The translations under genes were made by a program, and so were the position numbers. A stretch of 64,000 nt of DNA from Clostridiales bacterium (GTDB lineage Bacteria > Bacillota > Clostridia > Christensenellales > Pumilibacteraceae): contig SVHU01000001.1 of assembly GCA_015055625.1 (NCBI GenBank), positions 94,293 through 158,292 of the forward strand, given 5' to 3'. Below, in pieces: positions 17,701 to 26,799 of this stretch. The first letter of the stretch is position 1. Each line of letters opens with the position of its first letter. The notes beneath the pieces were generated by a model. That model was not told the DNA's origin. It searched no databases and saw only the letters and a program-made list of their open reading frames with translations.

Positions 17701-17956
17701 TTTCTAAAAACTCCTTTTCTAGCTTCTGATAAGTTTCTTGCGCTATCGCAATTTTGAAAGCTCTGTCAAGAGCGTGTGTTTTTTCACATTTGCATATACA
17801 ACCATTTTTGCAAACATATGCGCCTCGTCCATTTTTTTTACCTGTAAGATCTATAACAATATCATCTTCAGTTTTCAAAATTCTTACGAGATCTTTCTTG
17901 TCAAACATTTGCTTGCAAACGATGCACATTCTTTGCGGTATTTTTTTTGTGATCAT
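17690..17956 (-). CDS. rnpM: YlxR family RNA-binding protein (RnpM)
   Basis: 88 residues, the DUF448 family. It begins MITKKIPQRMCIVCKQMFDK and contains GKKNGRGAYVCKNG, the family's conserved core (RxCVxC, GRGAYVC). Work on Firmicute members shows binding to RNase P RNA and modulation of its activity. It lies two bases after nusA and overlaps ylxQ, the classical order. Confidence 0.92.
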   Translation of the reverse strand: MITKKIPQRMCIVCKQMFDKKDLVRILKTEDDIVIDLTGKKNGRGAYVCKNGCICKCEKTHALDRAFKIAIAQETYQKLEKEFLEIVR

Positions 17957-17958
17957 TA

Positions 17959-19095
17959 TTATTCAAGATCTCCAAGGTCTTCGTCAAATACGTTTTCAAA
18001 GTCTGGTTGAGCAACTTCTTCTTCAACGTGCTCTTCAACTTCTTCATTTTGACTTGCAACAATTGAAGAATAAGGCTTAACGTCAATCTTCCAGCCAGTA
18101 AGTTTTGCTGCAAGACGAGCATTTTGTCCGTCTTTACCAATTGCAAGTGAAAGCATGTCGTCCATAACTATAACCTTTGCGGATCTAGCTTCGTCGTTCA
18201 CTTGAACCATAACAACCTTAGCTGGCGAAAGCGCTCTTGCGATAAACTCTAAAATATCAGGATCCCAAGGAATAATGTCTATCTTTTCGCCACCGAGTTC
18301 AGCTAGAATGGTATTTACACGCATTGCTCTGTTACCAACGCACGCGCCTACTGCATCGATGTTCTTATCTTCGCAGTAAACCGCCATCTTGGTTCTATAT
18401 CCAGCTTCTCTTACAATGGATTTAATAGAAATAAGTCCGTTTGCAATTTCGGGAACTTCCATTTCGAAAAGCTTTTTAACAAATCCAGGATCGCTTCTAG
18501 AAATCATAATTTGAGGACCGTGCTGACCAGCCTTAATGCGCTTTACGTATACTTTAATGGATGAACCTATTACGTATCTATCAGAAGGAGCCTGATCACG
18601 AGGAGCAAGTACAGCTTCGATATTTTTGCTAATCTCAACGTATACGTTATCATCTTCGATTCTACGTACAACGCAAGAAATAATCTCGTCTTCTTTAGAA
18701 GAAAGCTCAGAAAACGCCATTTCACTTTCAACTTCACGAAGCTTTTGCATAATAACTTGTCTAGCAGTTTGTGCAGGAATACGGTCGATATCTTTAGAAT
18801 TAATTTCTTCTGTAACGATATCACCTACCTTGTATTTTTTGTTGATAAGGCGAGCATCTTCAAGACTGATTTGAGTGTCTTTGTCTTCTACAATCTCAAC
18901 AACCTTCTGAAAAGCTATAACTTTTATAGAATTTTTTTCAGGTACAAGTTTTACTTCGATTGCCTTGGGAGTTCCAGTTTGCTTTTTATAAGCAATGGTA
19001 AGAGCTGTTTCTAGAGCTTCGATGAAAACTGTTTTCTTAATACCTTTACTTCTTTCAAGTTCCTCTAATGCAAGGAAAAAGTCTTTGTTTATCAT
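17959..19095 (-). CDS. nusA: Transcription termination/antitermination factor NusA
   Basis: 378 residues: an N-terminal RNA-polymerase-binding domain, an S1 domain (about 135-200), then two KH domains with IGKDGQNARLAAKLTGWKID near the end. An acidic tail (EEVEEHVEEEVAQPDFENVF) follows, where enterobacterial NusA would have extra repeats. NusA slows RNA polymerase and promotes hairpin-dependent pausing and termination. This may matter locally: its own operon leader has a terminator-like hairpin. GGAGG precedes the ATG. Confidence 0.96.
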   Translation of the reverse strand: MINKDFFLALEELERSKGIKKTVFIEALETALTIAYKKQTGTPKAIEVKLVPEKNSIKVIAFQKVVEIVEDKDTQISLEDARLINKKYKVGDIVTEEINSKDIDRIPAQTARQVIMQKLREVESEMAFSELSSKEDEIISCVVRRIEDDNVYVEISKNIEAVLAPRDQAPSDRYVIGSSIKVYVKRIKAGQHGPQIMISRSDPGFVKKLFEMEVPEIANGLISIKSIVREAGYRTKMAVYCEDKNIDAVGACVGNRAMRVNTILAELGGEKIDIIPWDPDILEFIARALSPAKVVMVQVNDEARSAKVIVMDDMLSLAIGKDGQNARLAAKLTGWKIDVKPYSSIVASQNEEVEEHVEEEVAQPDFENVFDEDLGDLE

Positions 19096-19119
19096 TATTA
19101 GATTCCTCCAAATTGTTTT

Positions 19120-19584
19120 TTATTCAAATTTTACAAGCGGACGAGCAATAGCAATCTTACTATTCTCAATTTTAATTTGCTTGCCTTCGCATTCTATCTC
19201 TGTTGTGTTTTCATTGTGAGATAAAAGTGTACCTTCGTATATTTTCTTTCCCAGCATAGGAGCGTATAATTTAATTTCCACTTCCTTTCCGTAATTTCGT
19301 TCAAAATCTCGCTGTTTCTTAAACGGTCTGTCAAGGCCCGGTGAAGACACATTAAGAGTGTACGGCTCGTCATTTGTGGGATTAAGTTCGTCTAGTAACG
19401 GATCTATGGTAACCGATACCTTTTCGCAATCATCCAATGAAACGCCTGCTGGAACATTATCGATGTAAACAGTTAACGTTGCATCACTGCCTTTCTTTAC
19501 AAATTCCACATCAACTATTTCATATCCCAGCTCTTGGATTGCAGGATTAATTTTTTCAAAAATTTTATCAGTTATTTTCTCCAT
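19120..19584 (-). CDS. rimP: Ribosome maturation factor RimP
   Basis: 154 residues. PLLDELNPTNDEPYTLNVSSPGLDRPF is the family signature in its central part. RimP is needed for 30S maturation. It is the first gene of the rimP-nusA-rnpM-ylxQ-infB operon. AGGAG lies 6 bases before the ATG, immediately after a terminator-like hairpin. Confidence 0.95.
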   Translation of the reverse strand: MEKITDKIFEKINPAIQELGYEIVDVEFVKKGSDATLTVYIDNVPAGVSLDDCEKVSVTIDPLLDELNPTNDEPYTLNVSSPGLDRPFKKQRDFERNYGKEVEIKLYAPMLGKKIYEGTLLSHNENTTEIECEGKQIKIENSKIAIARPLVKFE

Positions 19585-19595
19585 TCTAAGCTCCT

Positions 19596-19635
19596 ATAAA
19601 AAGATTTAAGAGCGAACCTTTTCGTTCACTCTTAA
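19596..19635 (-). promoter_or_regulatory. Terminator-like hairpin in the rimP-nusA leader (possible attenuator)
   Basis: On the minus strand TTAAGAGTGAAC (19635-19624), a 6-base loop and GTTCGCTCTTAA (19617-19606), then ATCTTTTT, and immediately AGGAG (19595-19591). It sits between a promoter-like sequence near 19660-19690 and the rimP start, so it may either end transcription from the upstream gene or attenuate the operon. Confidence 0.55.
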
Positions 19636-19660
19636 GCATACTAACTATTAAGCAATCATA

Positions 19661-19689
19661 TTCTATCATATATTTGTAATATATGCAAG
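19661..19689 (-). promoter_or_regulatory. Possible promoter of the rimP-nusA-infB operon
   Basis: In minus-strand sequence a TTGCAT, a 17-base spacer and TAGAAT can be drawn; TTGCTT-16-TATGAT overlaps it. Both score modestly. Position is approximate. Confidence 0.4.
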
Positions 19690-19741
19690 CAAAATTAAGC
19701 TTTATATATGTTTTTTTTCTCAAAAAAAATTTTTAATCCGT

Positions 19742-21313
19742 CTAAGACATAAATTCAGCCAGTTTTAAGAAAACTTTAGCATTTACTAATGTATCATAAT
19801 ACGCTCTGTGTGCGTGTTCATTTACTATTCCAAAGTAAGCTGCAACCGTGCCCAACTTATTGTTTTTTAATCCTTTAATATATGTTTTGGATATCGGAAA
19901 AGTGTCTTCGTAATGATGATTAAACCTAATATGAAACGGTTCTCCCTCATGGTTTAATAAAGGAAGATCAAAGTTTGCAATGTTATGACCTACAAGAATT
20001 GAACCGTCCGCAAATTTTTGAAAATCCGGAAGAACTTCTTCTATCGTAGGAGCATTAGCTACGTCGTCATCAGTTATTGAAGTAAGATCTGTAATTCTTT
20101 GAGGGATTGCTATACCTGGATTTACAAAAGTTGAAAAATCTTCTTTAATAACGCCGTCCACTATCTTAAACGCGGCAATTTCGATTATTTTATCAAAGGT
20201 AGGACTAAGCCCTGTACTTTCAAGGTCAAAAACTACAAATGTTTTACCTTTAAGATAAGGTGCTACTTCCTTATCAGGAGCAAAGAGATTAACTTGCTCT
20301 AATTCTACGTAAGGTTTTGGGAATACAGTCTTGTATTCTTTTTCAACAACATGCACAAACTTATTTTCAGTAAAGTCGCTTGGCAAGGTACATAAAGATA
20401 AATCTCTTACAAATATATCGTGTGTTGTTTCACCCTTAAAAGTACTCTCTTTTATATCGCCCCGTACAACGACTTGCTTGCCATTTTTAAGCATATTAAT
20501 TTTTTCGATATTGTTAGAACGTGGGAAAATAAGGCATTTAACCTCGCCAGTATAATCCTTTAGCGTAAACTTGTAAAAAGGTTTTCCTTCCGTTTCCCCC
20601 TCCTTTGGTTTTCGGCGCAACTCTTGCCAGTTGTAGATTTCTCCACATACAACCGCAGTTTCCTTAAGATTTGGAACGTCGCACGCATAAGTAGCTTTAT
20701 CGTATATAATATTACCAATAAACTCTTCAACGTTTTCAGGTGTAATATAGCGACCATCTGGCCTTTCTAAAACCAAAGTTATTTCAGGCTCATTAACTTC
20801 TTCTAAAAACTCATCTATTTCATCCTTCTCTTTTATTTCTTCAATAGGATCAAAGTAAAATCTGATATTTTCGCAATAAGAATTATACAAAAACTCGTTA
20901 AGCGCTTTATCAACACCTTTGTCTTTAATATATTCACAAGCTGTTTCAGGCAATTTTAACCTAACTTCCACTTCGTTATTATTTTTTGTAGATGACAAAT
21001 TATTTACGTTGATAAGAGCAGAAATGGACGGATATACCTTAAAAAACTCAATAAAATCCTTCTTAAAAAACTCTAAATCAAAGTGACTCATAGTAAGAAT
21101 AACATCAATGTCGGCTTGCGAATTGATAATACTTTTTATTGTTAGTATAATTTTTTTCGTAGCTGAAATAACATCCGAACGCTTTTCTTCCGGATAAATA
21201 AGATAAACTTCAATTCGTTGACTTTTTACATAAACATTTACTTCCGTAAGTTTTATGTAATCGAATTCTCCGTTTGTCAATTCATTGAATTTTCTAATTA
21301 GAAGTGGCGTCAA
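19742..21313 (-). CDS. PolC-like protein lacking PHP and polymerase domains: N-terminal, OB-fold and DEDDh exonuclease only
   Basis: 523 residues, against about 1400 for PolC. Residues 1-200 resemble the poorly conserved PolC N-terminal region. Residues 216-308 match the PolC OB fold (FYKFTLKDYTGEVKCLIFPR, THDIFVRDLSLC). Residues 355-523 are a proofreading exonuclease with all motifs: Asp363/Glu365 in VFDLESTG, HNIANFD at 443-449, and His502 and Asp507 in HRAYYDT. The PHP segment that normally lies around the exonuclease (HLHSPMS in Bacillus) and the whole polymerase part are absent. It lies at the usual polC site before rimP. The stop is clean and the 157 bases before rimP encode no remainder, so a recent frameshift is not the cause. 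It starts with TTG, overlapping the ispG stop. Confidence 0.85.
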   Translation of the reverse strand: MTPLLIRKFNELTNGEFDYIKLTEVNVYVKSQRIEVYLIYPEEKRSDVISATKKIILTIKSIINSQADIDVILTMSHFDLEFFKKDFIEFFKVYPSISALINVNNLSSTKNNNEVEVRLKLPETACEYIKDKGVDKALNEFLYNSYCENIRFYFDPIEEIKEKDEIDEFLEEVNEPEITLVLERPDGRYITPENVEEFIGNIIYDKATYACDVPNLKETAVVCGEIYNWQELRRKPKEGETEGKPFYKFTLKDYTGEVKCLIFPRSNNIEKINMLKNGKQVVVRGDIKESTFKGETTHDIFVRDLSLCTLPSDFTENKFVHVVEKEYKTVFPKPYVELEQVNLFAPDKEVAPYLKGKTFVVFDLESTGLSPTFDKIIEIAAFKIVDGVIKEDFSTFVNPGIAIPQRITDLTSITDDDVANAPTIEEVLPDFQKFADGSILVGHNIANFDLPLLNHEGEPFHIRFNHHYEDTFPISKTYIKGLKNNKLGTVAAYFGIVNEHAHRAYYDTLVNAKVFLKLAEFMS

Positions 21314-22344
21314 AAGTTATCAATTCTCCTCTTTATTTCACTCAAAATCTCATCTGTTGCAATCTTTTTTACAACATTACCTTTTTCAAATATTACAGCT
21401 TGACCATTACCTCCACCCGCAAATCCAAAATCAGCGTCACGAGCTTCTCCTGGTCCATTAACAATGCATCCCATTGCAGCAATCTTTATTTTCTTTTTAG
21501 TATTTTTTGTGTATTCGGTCAATTCTTTTACAATGGATTCTAAATCGTATTTACATCTAGAACAAGTAGGACAAGACACTATTTCACAAAAGTCTTCTTT
21601 TAGACCAATAGCCTTAAGTATATTTTGAGCAACTTCTACTTCTTGTATAGGATCTCCGGTAAGAGAAACTCTTATAGTGTCGCCAATACCGTCTAACAGC
21701 AAAGATCCTACGCCAATTGATGATTTTATCATGCCCATAGTTGAATAGCCACTTTCAGTTACGCCAACATGTAGAGGATATCCCATTAAATATAGTTTAC
21801 GATAAACTTCTACCGTAGTCTTAACGTCACTAGATTTTGCCGATAAAACGATATCATAAAATCCGAATTTTTCTAATATTTCAACGTGGCGTTGAACACT
21901 TTTAATCATAGCGTCTGCACCAAAACCGTACGTTTTAGATATTTCTTTTTCCAGTGAGCCGGAGTTTACTCCTATTCTAATAGGTACGCAATTTTGCTTA
22001 CAAGCTGATACAACTTCCGCTACGTTTTTTTTAGAGCCAATGTTTCCAGGGTTAAATCGAATTTTTGCGTATCCTGCATCTGCAGACATTACTGCAAGTT
22101 TATAATCAAATTGAATATCTGCAACTAACGGCATATCAATTTTCTTGATAAGTCTTTTGGAAACCTCTACGTCTTCATTATTGTTTACAGCAAGTCTTGC
22201 AATATCACAACCTGCTTCTTGCAAGCGCTGTAATTGCAAAAAGGTTGCGTCATAATCAGACGTAACCGTATTAGTCATCGACTGTACTGCAATAGGTTTT
22301 CCTCCACCTATTGTAATATTTCCAATTTTGACTTCTTTTGCCAT
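21310..22344 (-). CDS. ispG: 4-hydroxy-3-methylbut-2-enyl diphosphate synthase (flavodoxin/ferredoxin)
   Basis: 344 residues. It begins with VKIGNITIGGGKPIAVQSMTNT. A C-terminal [4Fe-4S] site is shown by SCPTCSRCKYDL and by MGCIVNGPGEARDADFG. It reductively converts MEcPP to HMBPP, the penultimate step of the MEP isoprenoid pathway. It follows rseP by 9 bases. With dxr, uppS and cdsA nearby this is an isoprenoid/lipid-carrier cluster. Confidence 0.96.
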   Translation of the reverse strand: MAKEVKIGNITIGGGKPIAVQSMTNTVTSDYDATFLQLQRLQEAGCDIARLAVNNNEDVEVSKRLIKKIDMPLVADIQFDYKLAVMSADAGYAKIRFNPGNIGSKKNVAEVVSACKQNCVPIRIGVNSGSLEKEISKTYGFGADAMIKSVQRHVEILEKFGFYDIVLSAKSSDVKTTVEVYRKLYLMGYPLHVGVTESGYSTMGMIKSSIGVGSLLLDGIGDTIRVSLTGDPIQEVEVAQNILKAIGLKEDFCEIVSCPTCSRCKYDLESIVKELTEYTKNTKKKIKIAAMGCIVNGPGEARDADFGFAGGGNGQAVIFEKGNVVKKIATDEILSEIKRRIDNF

Positions 22345-22353
22345 ACTATCTCC

Positions 22354-23484
22354 TTATAGGATAAAATGAAGAACATCTATAATAAGAACAAATCCTAAAA
22401 GCAAGAATAGGCCTGCCATGTGGATATAGCTTTCAACCTTTCTGCTTATAGGTTTTTTACGTATCCATTCAATAGTTGTAAAAACAACTTTACTTCCGTC
22501 AAGAGCTGGAATAGGTAATAAATTAAATATTCCCAAATTACTAGCTAATAACGGCAATAATAAGAACAGGTTTCTCCAATTCATTTGCGTCATCTTTGCC
22601 ATTTCGTCAATAGTTCCGACTGTTCCAGTCATTTGCGTTACAGGAACTTGACCAGTAAACAACATAAATAACGCTTTAATTACTGCAAAGGAAAGATCAA
22701 ACGTGAAGGGTACAAATTCCCTAAATGCATACCCTACATCGTGCACGTATTCATAGCTTGCGCTAAATCCAATTTTACCCTCAGATGTTGTTATAGTACC
22801 ATCTGGATTTTCATAACTAATAGTTTGTTTTACAACGTTAATTGTCACGTTTTCCCCATTACGTATTACGGTAAACGTGAGATTTTCGCCCGCTTTAGAA
22901 ATTAAATAATCATACGATTTTTCTTCGGTAATAGCAATTCCATCAACCGCAATTATCTTATCTCCAACAACTAATTCTTGGTTATACCCAACACCTGTAT
23001 CTGGATTTATAGCAATGTCAGCAACCACAGGGGTAATTGATGGACGACCAACAACTAAAAGAAAAATAAGCGAGAAAATAAATGCGGATAAAATATTGGC
23101 CAACCCTCCCGAAATAAGTACGATAATTCTCTTCCATGGAGCTTGTTTAACAAACGCCTTAGGGGCATTTTTATCCTCTTCTATGGGAGTTTCTTCCTTT
23201 ACTACGTCTTCCTCAAATGGCTCTTCAGGCTGTTTGTTTTCACTTAAGCCCTCTTCGTCTTCAAAAGCACAAAAACCACCAAGAGGTATAAGTCTTATAG
23301 AGAACTTTTCTCCTGTGGTTTTGTTTGTTTTACTAAATATTGCAGGTCCAAAGCCAATAGAAAACTCATTAATCTTGAACTTTAAAATTTTGCCTGCAAC
23401 GTAATGTCCAGCTTCGTGAATGGTTATCATAACCATTAGCACAAGTATAGCAATTAAAATATAAAAAATAAAAGATAGTTGCAT
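22354..23484 (-). CDS. rseP: Site-2 protease, RseP/RasP family
   Basis: 376 residues. The zinc site HEAGH is at 23-27 in the first membrane helix, and NLLPIPALDGSKV near residue 320 provides the second metal motif. A PDZ domain lies in the middle. Between FCAFEDEE and WKRIIVLISGGLAN there is an acidic, Pro/Glu-rich stretch of about 30 residues (75-107). It cleaves membrane-embedded anti-sigma factors and signal peptide remnants. It overlaps the dxr stop by one base (TAATG). Confidence 0.93.
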   Translation of the reverse strand: MQLSFIFYILIAILVLMVMITIHEAGHYVAGKILKFKINEFSIGFGPAIFSKTNKTTGEKFSIRLIPLGGFCAFEDEEGLSENKQPEEPFEEDVVKEETPIEEDKNAPKAFVKQAPWKRIIVLISGGLANILSAFIFSLIFLLVVGRPSITPVVADIAINPDTGVGYNQELVVGDKIIAVDGIAITEEKSYDYLISKAGENLTFTVIRNGENVTINVVKQTISYENPDGTITTSEGKIGFSASYEYVHDVGYAFREFVPFTFDLSFAVIKALFMLFTGQVPVTQMTGTVGTIDEMAKMTQMNWRNLFLLLPLLASNLGIFNLLPIPALDGSKVVFTTIEWIRKKPISRKVESYIHMAGLFLLLGFVLIIDVLHFIL

Positions 23485-24629
23485 TAAATCCTCAAAATAT
23501 TTTTGTAGTCCATTGCAGTTTTTGCCGTTATTTCATCAAATATGTTTTTCACATCGGAAACAGAGTTGATTTTGAAATATTCAGTTTTTTCATAAATACT
23601 TTTAACAAGCTTTTGAATATCTACAAATCCAATTTTTCTGCTCAAAAATAATTCAACGGCTTTTTCATTTGCACAGTTTAACACACACGGCGCACTTTTT
23701 CCTTGTTTAATGCTGTCTTTAGCAAGTTTTGGTAAATAAAACAGATCTTCTTTAGGTTGAAAGAAAGTTAAATTTTTATCAAAAACAAAGTCTGGAGTTG
23801 CCGTAGGTATTCTATCAGGATAAGTAAGAGCAAGCTGTATGGGCAATTCCATAGTTGGATTAGACAATTGAGCAATAATCGCTCCGTCCTTATATTTTAC
23901 CATAGAGTGAATGATTGACTGAGGATGTATAATATAATCGACATTATTACAATCAAAAAGCCATCTAGCCTCTATAAGCTCTAATCCCTTATTCATCATA
24001 GTTGCACTGTCTACTGAAATCTTTTTTCCCATTTTCCAATTAGGATGAGTAATAGCCTGTTCAACCGTTATCCCGTCAAAATCAGAAATATTGTTGTAAG
24101 AAAAGAAAGGTCCTCCGCTTGCTGTAAGAATAATCTGCTCTACGTCTTCGCTTTTTCCAGCGGTCAAACACTGCCACACAGCAGAATGTTCACTATCAAC
24201 AGGTAAAATGTTTACGTTATTGATTCTAGCAAGTTCCGTAATATATTCTCCTGCGCAAACTAACGATTCTTTGTTAGCTAATGCAACCCTCTTCTTTGCC
24301 TGAATGGCGGAAACTACTCCGTCAAGACCTGCCATACCAACAACTGCACAAACAACCGTATCCACTAAACTAGACGAAGCACACTCAACTAAAGCGTCTT
24401 TTCCCGCAACAACGCTACATGGATAGCACGTATTAAAGTTTTTAGCATAATTTTCATTTGTTATACCTACAATGGATGGTCTAAATTCTTCAACAATTTT
24501 TTGTAGTGAAATTATATCCGTATGCGCTGTAACTGCTTCTACTTTAAATTTATCAGGATTTCGTCTAACAATATCTAAAGTTTGTAACCCAATTGAGCCA
24601 GTGCATCCCAATATAGCAAGTTTTTTCAT
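23484..24629 (-). CDS. dxr: 1-deoxy-D-xylulose 5-phosphate reductoisomerase
   Basis: 381 residues. The NADPH site is LGCTGSIGLQTLDIV at the N-terminus; ANKESLV, DSEHSAVWQCL and SATMMNKGLELIEA are the catalytic and metal-binding segments. It makes MEP, the first committed intermediate of this isoprenoid pathway, and works upstream of ispG encoded two genes on. It follows cdsA by 8 bases. Confidence 0.97.
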   Translation of the reverse strand: MKKLAILGCTGSIGLQTLDIVRRNPDKFKVEAVTAHTDIISLQKIVEEFRPSIVGITNENYAKNFNTCYPCSVVAGKDALVECASSSLVDTVVCAVVGMAGLDGVVSAIQAKKRVALANKESLVCAGEYITELARINNVNILPVDSEHSAVWQCLTAGKSEDVEQIILTASGGPFFSYNNISDFDGITVEQAITHPNWKMGKKISVDSATMMNKGLELIEARWLFDCNNVDYIIHPQSIIHSMVKYKDGAIIAQLSNPTMELPIQLALTYPDRIPTATPDFVFDKNLTFFQPKEDLFYLPKLAKDSIKQGKSAPCVLNCANEKAVELFLSRKIGFVDIQKLVKSIYEKTEYFKINSVSDVKNIFDEITAKTAMDYKNILRI

Positions 24630-24637
24630 ATAAACCT

Positions 24638-25504
24638 CTAAAACAACTTAAAGATGGCGAAAAATCCAAATACAAAAATACCAGCAACAAGAACACCATC
24701 TATTCTATCCATAAAACCGCCATGACCAGGTAAGAAGTTTGAATAATCTTTTACTGCACAATAACGTTTAATATATGAAGCAATTAAATCTCCCGATTGA
24801 CACGCTACGGACACTCCCAGTCCAATTGCAGTATACAACAAGAGGTTTTCAAGCGGAGTTGCCATAATAGGCTCCATACCCAAAAATCTTGCGTTCATTA
24901 GCACGTAGATAATTATACCACTTAAAATTCCACCAATCAATCCACCAATTGCACCAGATATTGTTTTATTTGGGCTAACTTGAGGAGCTAGTTTTTTACC
25001 CTTAATTGCAGAACCAACAAACAATGCCATAGAATCGATTAGTGACGTTGCTCCAAAAACAAAAAGAATACCTGCTTCTCTATATGCTTCGCCTACGTAA
25101 TTAACTGCAAGTAGATATGATAAAAGTCCTAATGGGTAGATAAGAATAAATAATGTGCTAATAACGTTTGCCATACTATATTTTTTATTAAACATAGTAA
25201 TTATAAAACTTATCACTATCATCACAATTAGTGATGCAAAGCTTGCCGAAATACCCCAATTACCACGACCTGCCCAGTTAGAAACTCTAAAAGCAACGTA
25301 TCCAACAACTACTTGAGCATAAACACAAGGCTTCATTGCTGACGCAAATTTAGCCTCAATTACGTGCATCATTTCGTATGATGCTGTGAACATAAATATA
25401 AGTACTAGTACATCGTAAAATATTGCGTTAAAAGCAATAGCTGGCAAAATAAGTCCAACGTATAGCACAGCTAAAAATATTGACGTAATTAATCGTCTTT
25501 TCAT
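24638..25504 (-). CDS. cdsA: Phosphatidate cytidylyltransferase
   Basis: 288 residues with about eight membrane helices. The C-terminal signature SPNKTISGAIGGLIGG and the later SQSGDL-type CQSGDLIASYIKRYCAVKDYSNFLPGHGGFMDRIDG match CdsA. It forms CDP-diacylglycerol for phospholipid synthesis in the membrane. It lies two bases after uppS. Confidence 0.95.
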   Translation of the reverse strand: MKRRLITSIFLAVLYVGLILPAIAFNAIFYDVLVLIFMFTASYEMMHVIEAKFASAMKPCVYAQVVVGYVAFRVSNWAGRGNWGISASFASLIVMIVISFIITMFNKKYSMANVISTLFILIYPLGLLSYLLAVNYVGEAYREAGILFVFGATSLIDSMALFVGSAIKGKKLAPQVSPNKTISGAIGGLIGGILSGIIIYVLMNARFLGMEPIMATPLENLLLYTAIGLGVSVACQSGDLIASYIKRYCAVKDYSNFLPGHGGFMDRIDGVLVAGIFVFGFFAIFKLF

Positions 25505-25506
25505 AA

Positions 25507-26208
25507 TTACTTTACCTTTCCGAATCTTCGGTCTCTAATATTGTAATTTTCTAATATTTCTATAAGTTCTTCTTTGGAAAAATCTGGCCAAAGCGTTTTT
25601 GTGAAATACAGCTCTGAATATGCGCATTGATAGAGTAAAAAATTACTAATACGCATTTCTCCGCCTGTTCTAATTATTAAATCGGGATCAGGAATGCCTG
25701 TGGTATATAAATAAGATGCGAAAGTTTTCTCATCAACCTCAATTCCAGCCTTAATAGCGTCGTTTACAGCTTTAATAATTTCGTTTCTTCCGCCATAACC
25801 CATAGCAATGTTAAAAACGCCTTTCGGGTCGTTAATAGCAGTATTCTCTATTTCGTGAATGGCGTTTTTAATATCATCGGGAAATTTACTTTTATCTCCC
25901 CACACGTTGATTTTTATCTTTTTTTCTATAAGTTTAGAAAATTGTTTTGTAAAATATGTACGAAACAAATCCATTAAAGCATCCACTTCTACTTGCGGCC
26001 TATTCCAGTTTTCCGTCGAAAACGCATATACCGACACGTATTTTATACCTAAATCAAAACAATCCTCCAATATGGACATCAAAGTTCTAACGCCTGCTTT
26101 GTGCCCGAAACTTCTAGGTTGAACTCTTTTTTTTGCCCACCTTCCGTTCCCATCCATAATAAAGGCAACGTGTTTTGGTACTACTAACGACGTGAAATTA
26201 GACTTCAA
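25507..26208 (-). CDS. uppS: Undecaprenyl diphosphate synthase
   Basis: The frame is open to 26244, but the TTG at 26208 fits better: AAGGA lies 11 bases upstream, and the product (233 residues) then begins near the family start, with VPKHVAFIMDGNGRWAKKR holding the catalytic Asp. RTGGEMRISNFLLYQ is the C-terminal substrate motif. It condenses eight IPP units onto FPP to give the C55 wall-lipid carrier precursor. It overlaps the frr end by 11 bases. The start remains uncertain. Confidence 0.93.
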   Translation of the reverse strand: MKSNFTSLVVPKHVAFIMDGNGRWAKKRVQPRSFGHKAGVRTLMSILEDCFDLGIKYVSVYAFSTENWNRPQVEVDALMDLFRTYFTKQFSKLIEKKIKINVWGDKSKFPDDIKNAIHEIENTAINDPKGVFNIAMGYGGRNEIIKAVNDAIKAGIEVDEKTFASYLYTTGIPDPDLIIRTGGEMRISNFLLYQCAYSELYFTKTLWPDFSKEELIEILENYNIRDRRFGKVK

Positions 26209-26767
26209 GGATTTCTGCTTCCTTATTCTTAATGATAGTATCAACGTCTGCTACGTTTTTGTCAAGAATTCTTTGAACTTCTTTTTCGCAAGTAGCTACG
26301 TCGTCTTCGGTTATAACGTTATTTTTCTTGAAGTTTTTAACTTTATCAAGAATATCTCTTCTTAAATTTCTCAATGTAACCTTGTAGTCTTCGCCAATTT
26401 TCTTAACCTGTTTGGTAAGATCTCTTCTTCTCTCTTCGGTAAGCTGAGGGAATGCAAGACGGATAACCTTTCCGTCGTCGGTAGGCGTAATGCCAAGATC
26501 AGAAGCCATAATAGCTTTTTTTACCTCTTTAATCATGCTGGCATCCCACAAAGAAATAACTAACATTCTAGCTTCTGGAACAGAAATATTAGCCATTTGG
26601 TTTAATGGTGTGGGCGAACCATAATAGTCCACAACGATTTTATTGAGGATATTAGGATTAGCTCTTCCTGCCCTAATTGATAATAAATCACTCTTAAGGT
26701 GATCTACCGTACCCATAATGTCAAGTTCATATTCTTCAAAAATTTCAGTAACCTGATCGTTTATCAT
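26198..26767 (-). CDS. frr: Ribosome recycling factor
   Basis: 189 residues, slightly longer than the usual 185. The signature LSIRAGRANPNILNKIVVDYYGS lies near residue 30 and LTEERRRDLTKQVKKIGEDYKV near 110. With EF-G it splits the post-termination ribosome. It has its own promoter overlapping the pyrH end, besides possible readthrough from pyrH. Confidence 0.97.
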   Translation of the reverse strand: MINDQVTEIFEEYELDIMGTVDHLKSDLLSIRAGRANPNILNKIVVDYYGSPTPLNQMANISVPEARMLVISLWDASMIKEVKKAIMASDLGITPTDDGKVIRLAFPQLTEERRRDLTKQVKKIGEDYKVTLRNLRRDILDKVKNFKKNNVITEDDVATCEKEVQRILDKNVADVDTIIKNKEAEILEV

Positions 26768-26799
26768 AAGATTCCTCCTAAATCACATTATATTTATAT

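Noticed and set aside
19585-19741. Possible remaining coding part of PolC in the spacer before rimP
   Set aside because: Only 157 AT-rich bases with stops in all frames of interest; no PHP or polymerase motifs.
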